Of a stretch of 64,000 nucleotides of DNA, positions 44,550-54,200 are shown in pieces; position 1 is the first letter of the stretch, and every line of letters begins with the position of its first letter. A model generated the notes under the pieces. It saw only the letters and a list, made by a program, of their open reading frames with translations, ran no database searches and was not told the origin of the DNA. The stretch lies in assembly GCF_020509005.1 (NCBI RefSeq), contig NC_063015.1, positions 2,356,001-2,420,000 of the forward strand, written 5' to 3'. The translations under genes and the position numbers were made by a program. Source of the stretch: Fulvia fulva. Its lineage: Eukaryota > Ascomycota > Dothideomycetes > Mycosphaerellales > Mycosphaerellaceae.

Positions 44550-47500
44550 GTAGCCCCCCCGAACAAAGCTGAGTTCCTACGAAGCCGTAGTAGTTCCACA
44601 TATCGAGGATGTTCAGCTTCAGTACCAGGCCTAGGCCTGATGTCATGGTCGATACACCATTGGTAAGCCCCGTCGAAGAGCTCAGATTCGAAGAGCCTGC
44701 CGATGTTGACTTCTGGGCCGTCTGCGCGGGCGTGGTATTCTTCGATTGCTTGACGATTGAAGATGATATGTTGGATAGGTTCCCATGAGGTATCCCACTC
44801 AGGGCAACCTTGCCATTCGACTTCATACTTAATCGGCGGTAGTCCTTCAACGTCGTTGGGCTCTACGCGGATTCCCCGGATCTTGCGGACGGCATAGTCG
44901 TCAGAAGGTAGGTTAACAGGCTCGTCGACTTCTACTTCATCGGGAGGACCTGGCATGTCTTGGTTTTGGTTCGGGAATGGGTCCTCAGCCGACGGCCGAA
45001 GGCGTACGGGATGGAAGACGTCGTGGATCTTTATGTTCGCAGGAAGAGCTAGACGGTAGGCGTGTGAACTGATACGCTCGGTGATCTCAAAAGGACCTAG
45101 GTTCTTCCAGTTCAGCTTCTTGGAGGGGCGGTCTGTCTTGATGTTCTTGGAGTTGAGGTAGACCATATCGCCTACTTGGTAGTCGGGAGCTGGCTGGCGA
45201 CGACGATTGGCTTGATCCTCGTAGATTGCTTGTGCGTACACCATCTCGTCGTGAACTTCTTCATGGATCTGTGAGAGCATAGTAGCGAACTCGTCTGCTG
45301 CTTGCTCGTTTGCGTCTTCGGTAGGCGGGAGAGGTTCTTCTGGTTCCATGCCTGTACGAGGGTGGTAACCTCTCGTAGTATAGAAGGGAGAGTAGCCAGT
45401 AGTCTCCGAGTCCCAGTTACGAGTAGCGAACTCCACCGCAGGGATATGCTGAGGCCAATCCTTCTGGTGGTAGTCGACGAAGCAACGAAGGACCTGCTCG
45501 AGGATAGCGTTCGTAATTTCGGTCTGGCCGTCGGTCTGTGGCTGAAAACTGGTCGAGAGGTTATGCTTGATGCCTAGGATAGCACACAGACGCTTCCAGA
45601 AGTGCGAGATGAACTGGGTGCCTCTGTCAGAGGTGATGCTATCCGGGAGGCCTTGAAAGCGCCAGACGAATTCGTAGAACAAGCGAGCAGTCTCCTTTGC
45701 GGTCATGCTCCAGCACGGGATCATGTACCGGTCCTTGGAGTGACGGTCCACGATCACTAGAAGGGCCTTTGCTTTCACGCCGCTGAAGGTCTTGCCGTGA
45801 GGAAGATCGGTGATAAAGTCCATAGTGATGTGCTTCCACGGACGATCAGGAGCCGGGAGAGGGTGCAAGAGACCGTGGGGACGGTGGCGGTTAGCTTTGG
45901 CTCTTCGGCAAGCAGCGCAGTTCAGCACGTAGCGGCGGACGTCCTTCCAGGAATGCGGCCACCAGTAATACCTAGCGAGGAGCTTGTGGGTCTTGGCTAC
46001 GCCTGGGTGACCCCCAGAGGCGGAGTCGTGGATGATTTGAAGAATCTCAGCTCGGATATTAGAGCCTTCGGGCTGCGGTACGTAAAGCTTCTTACGGAAG
46101 TAGACGACACCTCCCTGGAGCTCGCACTCGGACAGCGAGAAGCCCGGGAATGTCCTCGCGCCAGATTCAAGGGCCTGAACTAACTCTTGGGCGTCTATGT
46201 CGGCATCGTACGCTGTTCGTACTCGTGCCATAATGCCTTCGGGCTGCTCCTCATTATCAAACCCCTCAAAGTCTGATTCGGATGAGCCGTCGGTCGTTAC
46301 TGAGCCCTCTTCATCGTCGTTCAAGTCCTCAGCGTCCGAGGCGTATTCTTCAGGCTCGGATTCATCGTCACTCTCGTCAAGGTAGGCAGGAGCGAGCACG
46401 AGAGTAGCAAAGGAAGCGGCGAGCGTAGGCTGGCCGTTCGATAGGTACTCTCGAAGCTCGGAAGAGAGGTTGTGCTCTTTGATGACTTGTTGCCCTGCGA
46501 TTTGCCGGCCCCCTCTTCGATCAACTGGAGAGTCACCAGGGCGGCGGGTAAGGGCGTCGGCCATCGAGTTGGCCTTGCCGGGCGTGTACGAGATCACGAA
46601 GTTGAACCGGGAGAGGAACTCGCTCCAGCGGGCCTGGCGACGATTGAGCAGCTTGCTCTTCATAAAGTAGACGAGGTTCTTATGGTCGGAGCTTACTTGG
46701 ACGGGCATAGCAGAGCCTTCGAGCTCGGGGCGCCACTCTTCGAAAGCTTTGACGATGGCGAGAAGCTCCTTGTCGTAGATCTCGTAGTTACACTCCGTGG
46801 CGGTCATCTTCTTGGAGAGGAAGGCGACAGGTAACCAGGGGGATTCAGGCGAGCGGCGTTGTAGCAGGACACCGCCCACCACGCCGTCGGATGCGTCGGT
46901 CTCTACACGGGTCTCCAGTTCGAAATCGAAGTGCCGTAGAAGCGGGTTCTCAACAAACTTCGCTTTGAGCAAGTCAAAAGCCTCCTGGCATTCGTCGGTC
47001 CAGGCGAACTTCTCACCCTTGCGCGTGAGCTTCGTCAAAGGGCGTACCACGCCCGAAAATGCGTGGATGAAGCGGCGGTAGAAGTTGGCAAAGCCTAGGA
47101 AACCCTGGACCTCTTTGACGTTCGTAGGAGCATCCCATTCGACGATAGCGTCGATCTTCTCTTGGTCCATCTTGATGCCGTCTGCGGTAATGATCAAACC
47201 AAGGAACTTGACTTCGGTCTTCTCAAACTCGCACTTGTCGATGTCGAGCTGCAAGCCGGCGTCTACGAGCTTCTGAAGGACCTTACAGACGTGCTCGCGG
47301 TGCTCCTCCTTGGTCTCGCTGTAGACTAGGATGTCGTCGATGTAGGCAGTGCAGAACTGATCGAGGAACTCCTGAAGGATGTCGTTAATGAAGTTCTGGA
47401 AGGTACTAGGCCCGTTACAAACGCCGAAGGGCATAACGAGCGACTCGAACAGCCCGTAGCGAGTACGGAAGGCTGTGAGATACTCGTGTCCTTCTGCCAT

Positions 47501-48550
47501 TCGTAACTTGTTGAACGCAGCGATGACATCGAGCTTGGTGAAGTACTTGGCCTTAGAGAGGCGCTCGAGCGTCTCCTGAATCAACGGTATTGGGTAGCGG
47601 TTCTTCTTTGTAACAGCGTTCAAGCCTCGGTAGTCTACGCAGAAGCGTAGACCACCGCCGGGCTTCTTGACGAACATGACGGGACTGCCAGCGCTGGAAC
47701 GGCTCGCTCGAATGAACCCCTTCTTTAGGTTCTCTTCGAGGTATCTCTTGAGGACGATAAGCTCTTCTCGGGACATGGAATATAACGGTCCGAACGGTGT
47801 CTCTGCACCTTCTTCTAGCTCAATCTTGTGGTCGTGAGGGCGATGAGGAGGTAGCTCGTCTGCGGCTTTAGCATCGAATACGTGGAGGATGTGGTGTGCC
47901 CAAGGAGGGACCTTCGTAGCAGGGTCGGTAGGTGTACGCTTCTTGTCGAGCTTCTCGAGGGCGATGTCGATATCGCGGAGAGAGGCGGCGAAGACTTGAG
48001 CTTTGGGCTGCTTAGCAGCAGTGGTGAAGGCAGCGGCGTTCACCTGGAAGATCTTGGTATACTCAGGACCGCGCTGAGGCGGCGGAGAAGGCGGAGGTGC
48101 CGGAGGAACTTCTGGAGGGAAGCTGACAGTAAGGGAAGTCCAGTCGATGATAGGTCGGTGTCGTCTGAACCAGGGGAGGCCGAGGATAAACTTCTGATGC
48201 GGTAGGGACGTAAGGAAGCTGGTGATCGACATACGCTTGCCTCCGAGGGTGATTGACGTGTGTACAACATGAGTAATCTTACCAGTGGTAGTCTCCGTGC
48301 CGTCAAAGAGTTCAAGGGTGCGAGGGTACTTCAGTTCCTGGGGTTCGAGGTTGAGAGAGGTCGCGAGTTTATAGTCCATAAAAGACTCGCCTAGTGCGCC
48401 AGTGTCCATGAGAGTGAGATTGGAAGAAGAGAGTTTCTTTGAGCCGATATTTACATTCGTGACGAACGGTTTGCAAGCGTGGTCCTTGCCCGTCTCGTCG
48501 TACAGGTCTAGCTGTGCTGTATTGATCCTCAACTTCTTTCCTCTCTTCAC
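44174..48550 (-). CDS. Gypsy-C pol: protease, RT, RNase H, integrase, chromodomain
   Basis: Open frame of about 1,458 codons. Domains in order: aspartic protease (LMDTGALGESF, about residues 46-56), reverse transcriptase (LRFCVDYRGLN; catalytic YIDDILVYS), RNase H (VETDASDGVVGGVL; KELLAIVKAFEEW), integrase zinc-binding HHCC (HPGVAKTHKLLARYYW; CAACRRAK), integrase core (TMDFITDLP, SITSDRGTQF, QTDGQTEITN) and a C-terminal chromodomain (YEVEWQGCPEWDTSWEP). All catalytic motifs are intact. The frame has no in-frame ATG near its start and overlaps the gag end in the -1 frame, so Gag-Pol is probably made by frameshifting. The last ~125 codons lie inside the 3' LTR. Chromodomains of this class steer integration to heterochromatin, consistent with the location. 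Confidence 0.9.
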   Translation of the reverse strand: MKRGKKLRINTAQLDLYDETGKDHACKPFVTNVNIGSKKLSSSNLTLMDTGALGESFMDYKLATSLNLEPQELKYPRTLELFDGTETTTGKITHVVHTSITLGGKRMSITSFLTSLPHQKFILGLPWFRRHRPIIDWTSLTVSFPPEVPPAPPPSPPPQRGPEYTKIFQVNAAAFTTAAKQPKAQVFAASLRDIDIALEKLDKKRTPTDPATKVPPWAHHILHVFDAKAADELPPHRPHDHKIELEEGAETPFGPLYSMSREELIVLKRYLEENLKKGFIRASRSSAGSPVMFVKKPGGGLRFCVDYRGLNAVTKKNRYPIPLIQETLERLSKAKYFTKLDVIAAFNKLRMAEGHEYLTAFRTRYGLFESLVMPFGVCNGPSTFQNFINDILQEFLDQFCTAYIDDILVYSETKEEHREHVCKVLQKLVDAGLQLDIDKCEFEKTEVKFLGLIITADGIKMDQEKIDAIVEWDAPTNVKEVQGFLGFANFYRRFIHAFSGVVRPLTKLTRKGEKFAWTDECQEAFDLLKAKFVENPLLRHFDFELETRVETDASDGVVGGVLLQRRSPESPWLPVAFLSKKMTATECNYEIYDKELLAIVKAFEEWRPELEGSAMPVQVSSDHKNLVYFMKSKLLNRRQARWSEFLSRFNFVISYTPGKANSMADALTRRPGDSPVDRRGGRQIAGQQVIKEHNLSSELREYLSNGQPTLAASFATLVLAPAYLDESDDESEPEEYASDAEDLNDDEEGSVTTDGSSESDFEGFDNEEQPEGIMARVRTAYDADIDAQELVQALESGARTFPGFSLSECELQGGVVYFRKKLYVPQPEGSNIRAEILQIIHDSASGGHPGVAKTHKLLARYYWWPHSWKDVRRYVLNCAACRRAKANRHRPHGLLHPLPAPDRPWKHITMDFITDLPHGKTFSGVKAKALLVIVDRHSKDRYMIPCWSMTAKETARLFYEFVWRFQGLPDSITSDRGTQFISHFWKRLCAILGIKHNLSTSFQPQTDGQTEITNAILEQVLRCFVDYHQKDWPQHIPAVEFATRNWDSETTGYSPFYTTRGYHPRTGMEPEEPLPPTEDANEQAADEFATMLSQIHEEVHDEMVYAQAIYEDQANRRRQPAPDYQVGDMVYLNSKNIKTDRPSKKLNWKNLGPFEITERISSHAYRLALPANIKIHDVFHPVRLRPSAEDPFPNQNQDMPGPPDEVEVDEPVNLPSDDYAVRKIRGIRVEPNDVEGLPPIKYEVEWQGCPEWDTSWEPIQHIIFNRQAIEEYHARADGPEVNIGRLFESELFDGAYQWCIDHDIRPRPGTEAEHPRYVELLRLRRNSALFGGATVMVSPQRVQKVGTEEPQSAQKSSRSDSPAWCVSAKNHMPRNIHYGTQPSKFTPLPNLDRFTSARDCVTHGTPASTRDCAGPWKKHVEDSERRAGWNKVLSKAAERGFTRVSPVDAGTRTREGRV

Positions 48551-48597
48551 TTTCGGTAAACGTTGTTCTTGGTCTTCATCGCGTCGATGAGGAAGAC

Positions 48598-49758
48598 CTA
48601 GGCTTTTTCCTGCTCAGCGGGAGCAGCAGGAGCAGGCTCGATAGCGCCGACAGCGCCGCGAACCGGGTTGCGGGCGTTACGGGCAGCGAGCTGCGGACAG
48701 TTGGCTGCGATGTGGCCTGGACCGCCGCAGTAGGTGCAGAGTCCGGCCTGGCGACGGCGAAGCTTCTCTTCGGGAGTGAGCTTACCGTTGACGAGGCCCT
48801 GGACTCGAGGGACGGCGGCACCAGCGCTGAGATCCATAGCGTCACCTACAGAGACGGGAGGGAGAGCCGTAGGAGCGGCGGCGCCTAGTGGAGCAGCGAA
48901 GTGGCTTCCGGGACCACGAGGCTGACGACCTTGAGAACGGGAAGCGAGGAGAGAGGCGGTGTGTTTCATGTTGGAGTCGAGGCGCTGGCAGGTCTCGACG
49001 AGCTCACGGAAGCTCATAGCACCGACGTCCTTGTCCTCGAGGGCTCGAAGAAGCTCTGCTGACAAACCACGGCGGAGAGTGCTCTTCTTGGTCTCTTCGT
49101 TGTAGCCGGTGAACCCGATGTCGCGGTTGAAGGCCGCGAGGTACTCGGCGAAGCTCTTGTTCTTCTGGAGGAGGTTGTGGATGGCGTTCTGGGCGGTGGC
49201 TCTACGGTCTGGATCACCAAAGGCAGCACGGAGGTCCTGCATCAAGGTGAGGACGTCCGGGCAGCCGATAGTCTGCGTGGCGTTGTCGATGTAGTGTTGT
49301 ACCTGAGCCGCGGCGTCTCCCCGAAGGAGGGAGAAGACGTACGTGACTTTGTCCTTCTCTTGCGGAAAGTGGTCGGCATTAGCCAACAGCTTGATGGTGA
49401 GCTGTGTCTCAAATGCCTCAAACTTGCTCTTGTTGCCGTCGAACTCGTCTGGGTCGTTGACCTTCTTGGAGAAGTGCTGGCGGCGGTTGTCGTCGGCGTG
49501 CGGGGCGAGGTTCTGGAAGGTGTTCACAATACCTTGAAGGTATGTTGCTTGGTTGTTTGCTTGCTCGACCTGCTGGGCGGTCTCGCGGAAAGAGGAGACG
49601 GTGCGGTTGATGAGAGCGTAGGCGGTGTCGGGGTTGGCGTTTGCCCAGGCACCGAAGGCAGCGGCGTTCGAGAAGGGGATGTCAGTCCACTCACTGAAGT
49701 GGAATGGAGTGTCTTGGTTGTCGAGGTTGACACCTCCATCGGTGGCGTGGTCACCCAT
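48598..49758 (-). CDS. Gypsy-C gag (nucleocapsid with CCHC knuckle)
   Basis: 386 residues from ATG 49758, 43 bp inside the 5' LTR edge; the open frame extends further into the LTR but lacks need of it. Core capsid-like helices include FDGNKSKFEAFETQL and KVTYVFSLLRGDAAAQVQHY. One CCHC zinc knuckle, CTYCGGPGHIAANC, is near the C-terminus. It stops at 48598 next to a GAAAAAG run where the pol frame (-1) is already open. Confidence 0.88.
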   Translation of the reverse strand: MGDHATDGGVNLDNQDTPFHFSEWTDIPFSNAAAFGAWANANPDTAYALINRTVSSFRETAQQVEQANNQATYLQGIVNTFQNLAPHADDNRRQHFSKKVNDPDEFDGNKSKFEAFETQLTIKLLANADHFPQEKDKVTYVFSLLRGDAAAQVQHYIDNATQTIGCPDVLTLMQDLRAAFGDPDRRATAQNAIHNLLQKNKSFAEYLAAFNRDIGFTGYNEETKKSTLRRGLSAELLRALEDKDVGAMSFRELVETCQRLDSNMKHTASLLASRSQGRQPRGPGSHFAAPLGAAAPTALPPVSVGDAMDLSAGAAVPRVQGLVNGKLTPEEKLRRRQAGLCTYCGGPGHIAANCPQLAARNARNPVRGAVGAIEPAPAAPAEQEKA

Positions 49759-49800
49759 GAGGATGACTCGAGTGGTTGACGGTTTGTTGGTCTTTTGTGA

Positions 49801-50320
49801 TGTCAGGGCGAGAGCCTGGCCTGTGAGATGCAAGGGTGAAAGCGAGAATGCAGGTGCGAAGTGCAGATGCAAAAGGGTATGGTATGATTGCTACACAAAA
49901 CAAAAGACGAAGGAAGCAAGAGAGGCCTGGGGAAGGCCAGATATTTATACGCGACCCTCGCGAGTGCGTGTCCCCGCATCAACAGGGCTAACCCGTGTGA
50001 AGCCGCGCTCAGCAGCTTTGCTCAAAACCTTATTCCAACCTGCCCTACGTTCCGAGTCTTCCACGTGCTTCTTCCAGGGTCCAGCGCAGTCGCGGGTGCT
50101 CGCGGGAGTGCCGTGAGTCACACAGTCACGAGCCGAAGTGAATCTGTCAAGGTTTGGTAGAGGGGTGAATTTGGAGGGCTGGGTCCCGTAGTGAATGTTG
50201 CGGGGCATGTGATTCTTGGCGCTCACACACCAAGCTGGACTGTCACTTCTTGACGACTTCTGAGCACTCTGAGGCTCTTCTGTCCCCACCTTCTGTACTC
50301 TCTGTGGGGAGACCATGACA
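49801..50320 (-). repeat. 5' LTR of Gypsy-C
   Basis: 520 bp matching 44030-44549; carries the promoter for the minus-strand transcript by family analogy. Confidence 0.92.
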
Positions 50321-50325
50321 GTTAG

Positions 50326-51427
50326 ACTAGCTATATTATACGGGGCACAGATTTAGGGAATAGGAGGCGTAGGCAAACCGATCCCGAAACGGATAGAGTA
50401 ACCCCTAAATAGGATATAGGTAGGTGACTTATATAGGATACTAGGCGTATATAAGACAACGTTAATAAGCACGGTAGAAATAGAGATAGGAACACTACTA
50501 ATTAGCTAATATATCCGGGGAATAAGAATTTAATACGTAGTAAAGACGATAGATTACTTAGTATAAACTACGATCTAGGAGGTAAAGAATAAGATAGAAA
50601 GCCGCTACCGGAGAGGGGCTAGACATAGGACAAGCTAAAAAGAGGATGACCTTACTACCTTTACGGCCGTATAGATAAGCACCGAATAGCTAGTACGAAA
50701 AGAGGAGGAGCGTAGGACTCGCTAGGCCGGCGGGAGCAAGGCTAAGACCTAAAGCCTAGTAGAATAGATAGTAAGCTACCTATAGGAGTAGGACTAGAAA
50801 AGGAAGCCCCCTAAGACAATAGGCCCGATAGCGCTCCGAGCCTTCTAGAGACATAATTACTAGCTATATAAGGACCTAACAAGAGCCGAAGCAAGCATAG
50901 CAATCTAAATCAGGTCCGAACATATTAGATTAAGGGCCTACCTGTTTAGAAGACGCGTACTAGACATCTATAGCCTAGCCTACTAGTGTAGCTACCTATT
51001 ATAAAACCTAGAACATATACTACTACGATGCCCGTAGTAGGCGAGAGGTAGGGGAAATTAGAGGCACTAAGCGGGAAGGAGAGACTATAAGTCAATTAAT
51101 AGGGACAAAGGTAACATTCGCCGAATCTCTCGGTAGATACTATAGTAGGGATACCTCTAGTAGTTTAGCCTCGCTAGCGAGACGGAGGAGTAGATAGATA
51201 AGAGGCGGAAGCTAGGGGGGTTGTAGATAGGGTAGTTATTAGGGCAGGCCTATAATACTAGCGTACCCCTAATAAGGGAAATTTAAGACGACAACTAGGA
51301 GGAAAAGATAGGCGGGAAGGAGGAGGGGTTTTTACTAACACGGTTTCCCCTCTATATATACAAAAACAAGATAGTATAGCTATATAGGCTAAAGGGCACT
51401 ATAACAGCTTAATGAAATATCTATCTA
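50326..51427 (+). mobile_element. LINE-3, 3' part (RIPed)
   Basis: Continues the RT frame broken at 44029 (RLAILYGAQI), then thumb and C-terminal region (SEHIRLRAYL, NLEHILLRCP), ending in an ATCT-type tail at about 51.41-51.43 kb. With the 5' part the LINE is about 5.1 kb, close to LINE-2. Confidence 0.75.
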
Positions 51428-51439
51428 TATTACGGACAG
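51425..51439 (+). repeat. right target-site duplication of LINE-3
   Basis: CTATATTACGGACAG, matching 39985-39999. Confidence 0.65.
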
Positions 51440-52930
51440 CTTAATCTCTAGCTAATCGAGCTAACGGTCAAAGTTTATATTCTTATTATTGAACTTACTT
51501 TCTAGGTCCTTAACTGACTTATTAGTATATATAATATTGACTAAGGGTTCGATAGTAGTGAACTGGCTAACGGCGGCATTGCTAGTCACCCTAGAAGTAC
51601 TACTAGGTATGCCCTAGCGTTCTCGTCGTAAGGAGTTACGGCGTAGGTAACGGCGTAGTCGACTATTATCTCTACCTTTATCGTTATTAGAGTTATCTCC
51701 GTCGTTATTACTACTACCTCTACTGCCTCCTCGTCGGGTACCTCTACCTATACGGTCCTACTAAGTAGGAGGCGTAGGTGATCGTAAAACACCGTTACGA
51801 CAAGGGGAGTAGATACGGACCTAACGACTACGGTTATTATTATTATTACCGTTAGTACCGCTAGTATCGCTAGTACCGTTCGTGTCCTTAGCTACTAGCT
51901 AAGCCTTTAGTTCTACTACCTCCTTATTTAGAGCCTAATTACGCTTAGATAGGGCTTTAATGTCCTTAGGTAATATACCTACCTACGACTCCTCGACCTA
52001 TCCGAAGAGCGTATCGTTATCCTATCGGAGGCGCTAATTAGCTTCGTAAAGGTCTTATATCTAACTCTTATACTTCTAGTATTTGTTAAAGTAGAATATA
52101 AAGAGGCCCTTAACATCCTTATCCTTTTCGAGTAAACTAAGACTCTCGGATACGATATTACGTTCCTTCTTTATATCGGCGTACTTACGCTATATAACCT
52201 TATTAGCCTTCTTTAGGGACTCGACCTAGTCAAAAAGTGTAATAAAGTCTAACTATATCTAGCGAACGAGGTGAAATATAATCTCCGGGTATACTATAGT
52301 ACGAGTCGCGAACTTAGCTAGGCTTTTAATAGTAGTATACTCTAAGGCAATTACCTACTCCTTAGGTTAGCGTATATTATTAGTTTTACTATCTTGTGTA
52401 GATATATCATCTCTTGACTCTATGATCTTATACACCTTAATTCCTCCTTCCTCTAAGATCTATTCTTTGTTAAGGAATTATACGAAGTTAATAGGGTCGG
52501 AGATTAAGGCAAACTACTATTCTTTAGGTAGTAGATCCTTCTCGATCTCTTATTATTCGGCGGCAAAGTTCGAGTCGTCGTCGGAAGGGAAGGTACCTAG
52601 GGCGGTATCGGTGCCTAGGTTATCGAGTATCTACGTTTTAGTAGATACGGTTAGGAAAAGCTTAGCGCGTACGAGCGACTAACGCTTATACTTACTAAGA
52701 TCTAGATAAAGAGGTTAATTAGGCAAGAGTACCCCGTTAGTAGTGCTACCGGGTGTAGCTATATTATCCTGTTACGTAGTAGATAAGACTACTCTCTTAG
52801 TAGGTATATAAGGGCCCTATAAGAGTAGGGAGGCGCGCGTTTTACGCGAAGGAGAGAGGTGATCTATTAACTTAACTAATACGCTTATTTACGCGACTAT
52901 AGTTGTTATTAGTACGACTTAATTATAACT
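51428..52930 (-). mobile_element. Gypsy-B, N-terminal gag part (RIPed)
   Basis: The minus strand reads a low-complexity, coiled-coil-like gag N-terminus with tandem Asn/Thr/Ser codons (51.8-51.9 kb). No intact frame; the open frame on the + strand at 52.42-52.68 kb has no family resemblance. Boundary with the LTR is approximate. Confidence 0.5.
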
Positions 52931-53121
52931 ACTAGCCTAACTAGATAGGCCGCTTATACGACCAAACAAACTATTACGGGTAGTGATCTATAAGACAATA
53001 GTATAGGGTTACCGTAAAATAAGCGTTATTCGGTAAGGCTACGAAAGAGAAGCGCGAAGCGCGCGAGATATATAAGGAAGCGCTAAGGCGCGCGACGTCA
53101 CGGTAGTAGTAAACCGTAATA
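52931..53121 (-). repeat. probable 5' LTR of Gypsy-B (RIPed)
   Basis: Ends on the + strand with ACCGTAATA, the same type of end as the other RIPed LTRs here (minus-strand TATTACGG, from TGTTACGG or TGTCACGG). It separates gag from Pogo-B. Inner boundary is a guess. Confidence 0.45.
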
Positions 53122-53965
53122 CCTATAGCCTCTTAACGTAGTCTATTTTACGCCATTAAAGCTAAAGTACTTATAACGCGTACGGGACTTAGCGCGTTAG
53201 CGCGTCTTCTATATTAATAAAGAAATCTTCCTTCCGGCGTTAAAAGACGCGTTTTTCGATATATTTACTACGTTAAACTATAAGAAGGCCTTTAAGGCTA
53301 TGGAGTTAGTTCCTATTAACGCGTAATTAGTACTTAATCGCCTTAATATACGGCTATAAACCCCGCTAGGACTACCCCCGCCTTAGACGACATTAAAGTA
53401 GTCTTAAACTCCGAGTAATTCGAAGGAGTTTACGCCGTAATCTAAGCTTATATACGACGCTATACGAAGCAACTCTAAAACAGCTTATAATAGCTTCTCT
53501 TAGCTTATAAAAGGCGGCAAGGTAATACTATAAGACAATACGCTTCTTAGAGCTCGTAACTCTAAGCTTAAAAGACGAGTTAAGACTCTTATAAAGCGCC
53601 GATCTCGTAAACAAAAGCGTCTCTAGTACGGCGGAGTCTTAGAGTATAGACTTGGCTCGTTATAGGTAGTCGTTAAGTCGTTAAAGGCTATAGAATAGTT
53701 AAAGAAGAGTCGTAGGTCAGAGGGGATAAAAGAGTACTAGCTAAGTAGACGGCGGTATAGTAACTACGGTCGGACTAGCTATAACGTACGAACGTACTAG
53801 GAGAATAAAGAGAATAATTCTAAATCGGATAAGAGTATTAAGTCTACTAGTCCTCTATTTAATAGTAGTGAAAACAATTAATAAAGAATGCGACTTAGTC
53901 GTACTAAGACAAAATTTCTAGCTTACTAGTATTCCTAGCTTACTAGTACTTTACGTTATTATTTC
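53122..53965 (+). mobile_element. Pogo-B, C-terminal part of a Fot1/Pogo transposon (RIPed)
   Basis: The + strand reads YKKAFKAMELVPINA, then a Lys/Arg-rich region, then RRRYSNYGRTSYNVRTY: the Pogo C-terminal knuckle with Cys and His turned into Tyr. It ends with the terminal repeat that mirrors Pogo-A at 23.03 kb. The N-terminal half is absent; truncated by the Gypsy-B LTR. Confidence 0.8.
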
Positions 53966-54200
53966 TATCTAAACTATTTAGATATAGTATCTTAAAGAGA
54001 GTCAATAATTAGGAAGTGATCTAGTAGCCTAAGGTATCTACAATAACTTAGCTTATAGGAAGATACCTTCTCTCCCCTTTAGCTTAGATAGACATCTAAT
54101 ATAGTCAATATATTAGTTCCTAACTAGAAGAACTAGTATACGGAGTACGGTATAGATACGGTAGAATATACCGCGATTATATACAAAATTATAGCTACCC
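53966..54200. other. RIPed flank between Pogo-B and LINE-4
   Basis: AT-rich and CpA-poor, no recognisable coding sequence. Confidence 0.4.

Larger units (their letters stand above)
44030..50320 (-). mobile_element. Gypsy-C, intact chromodomain Ty3/Gypsy retrotransposon (not RIPed)
   Basis: 6,291 bp, flanked by a perfect 5-bp duplication GTTAG (44025-44029 and 50321-50325). Two 520-bp LTRs appear identical and run TGTCA...TGACA. Gag and pol frames are open. A polypurine tract (GGGGGGCTA on the minus strand) sits just inside the left (3') LTR at 44550. It lies inside the RT of the RIPed LINE-3, yet itself shows no CpA depletion: it arrived after RIP of its target and may be transposition-competent. 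Confidence 0.93.

Noticed and set aside
23031..53965. A single 31-kb composite transposon bounded by the two inverted Pogo ends
   Set aside because: Both ends are transposase C-terminal ends of separate copies pointing outward; a single Pogo would have one N-terminal and one C-terminal end.
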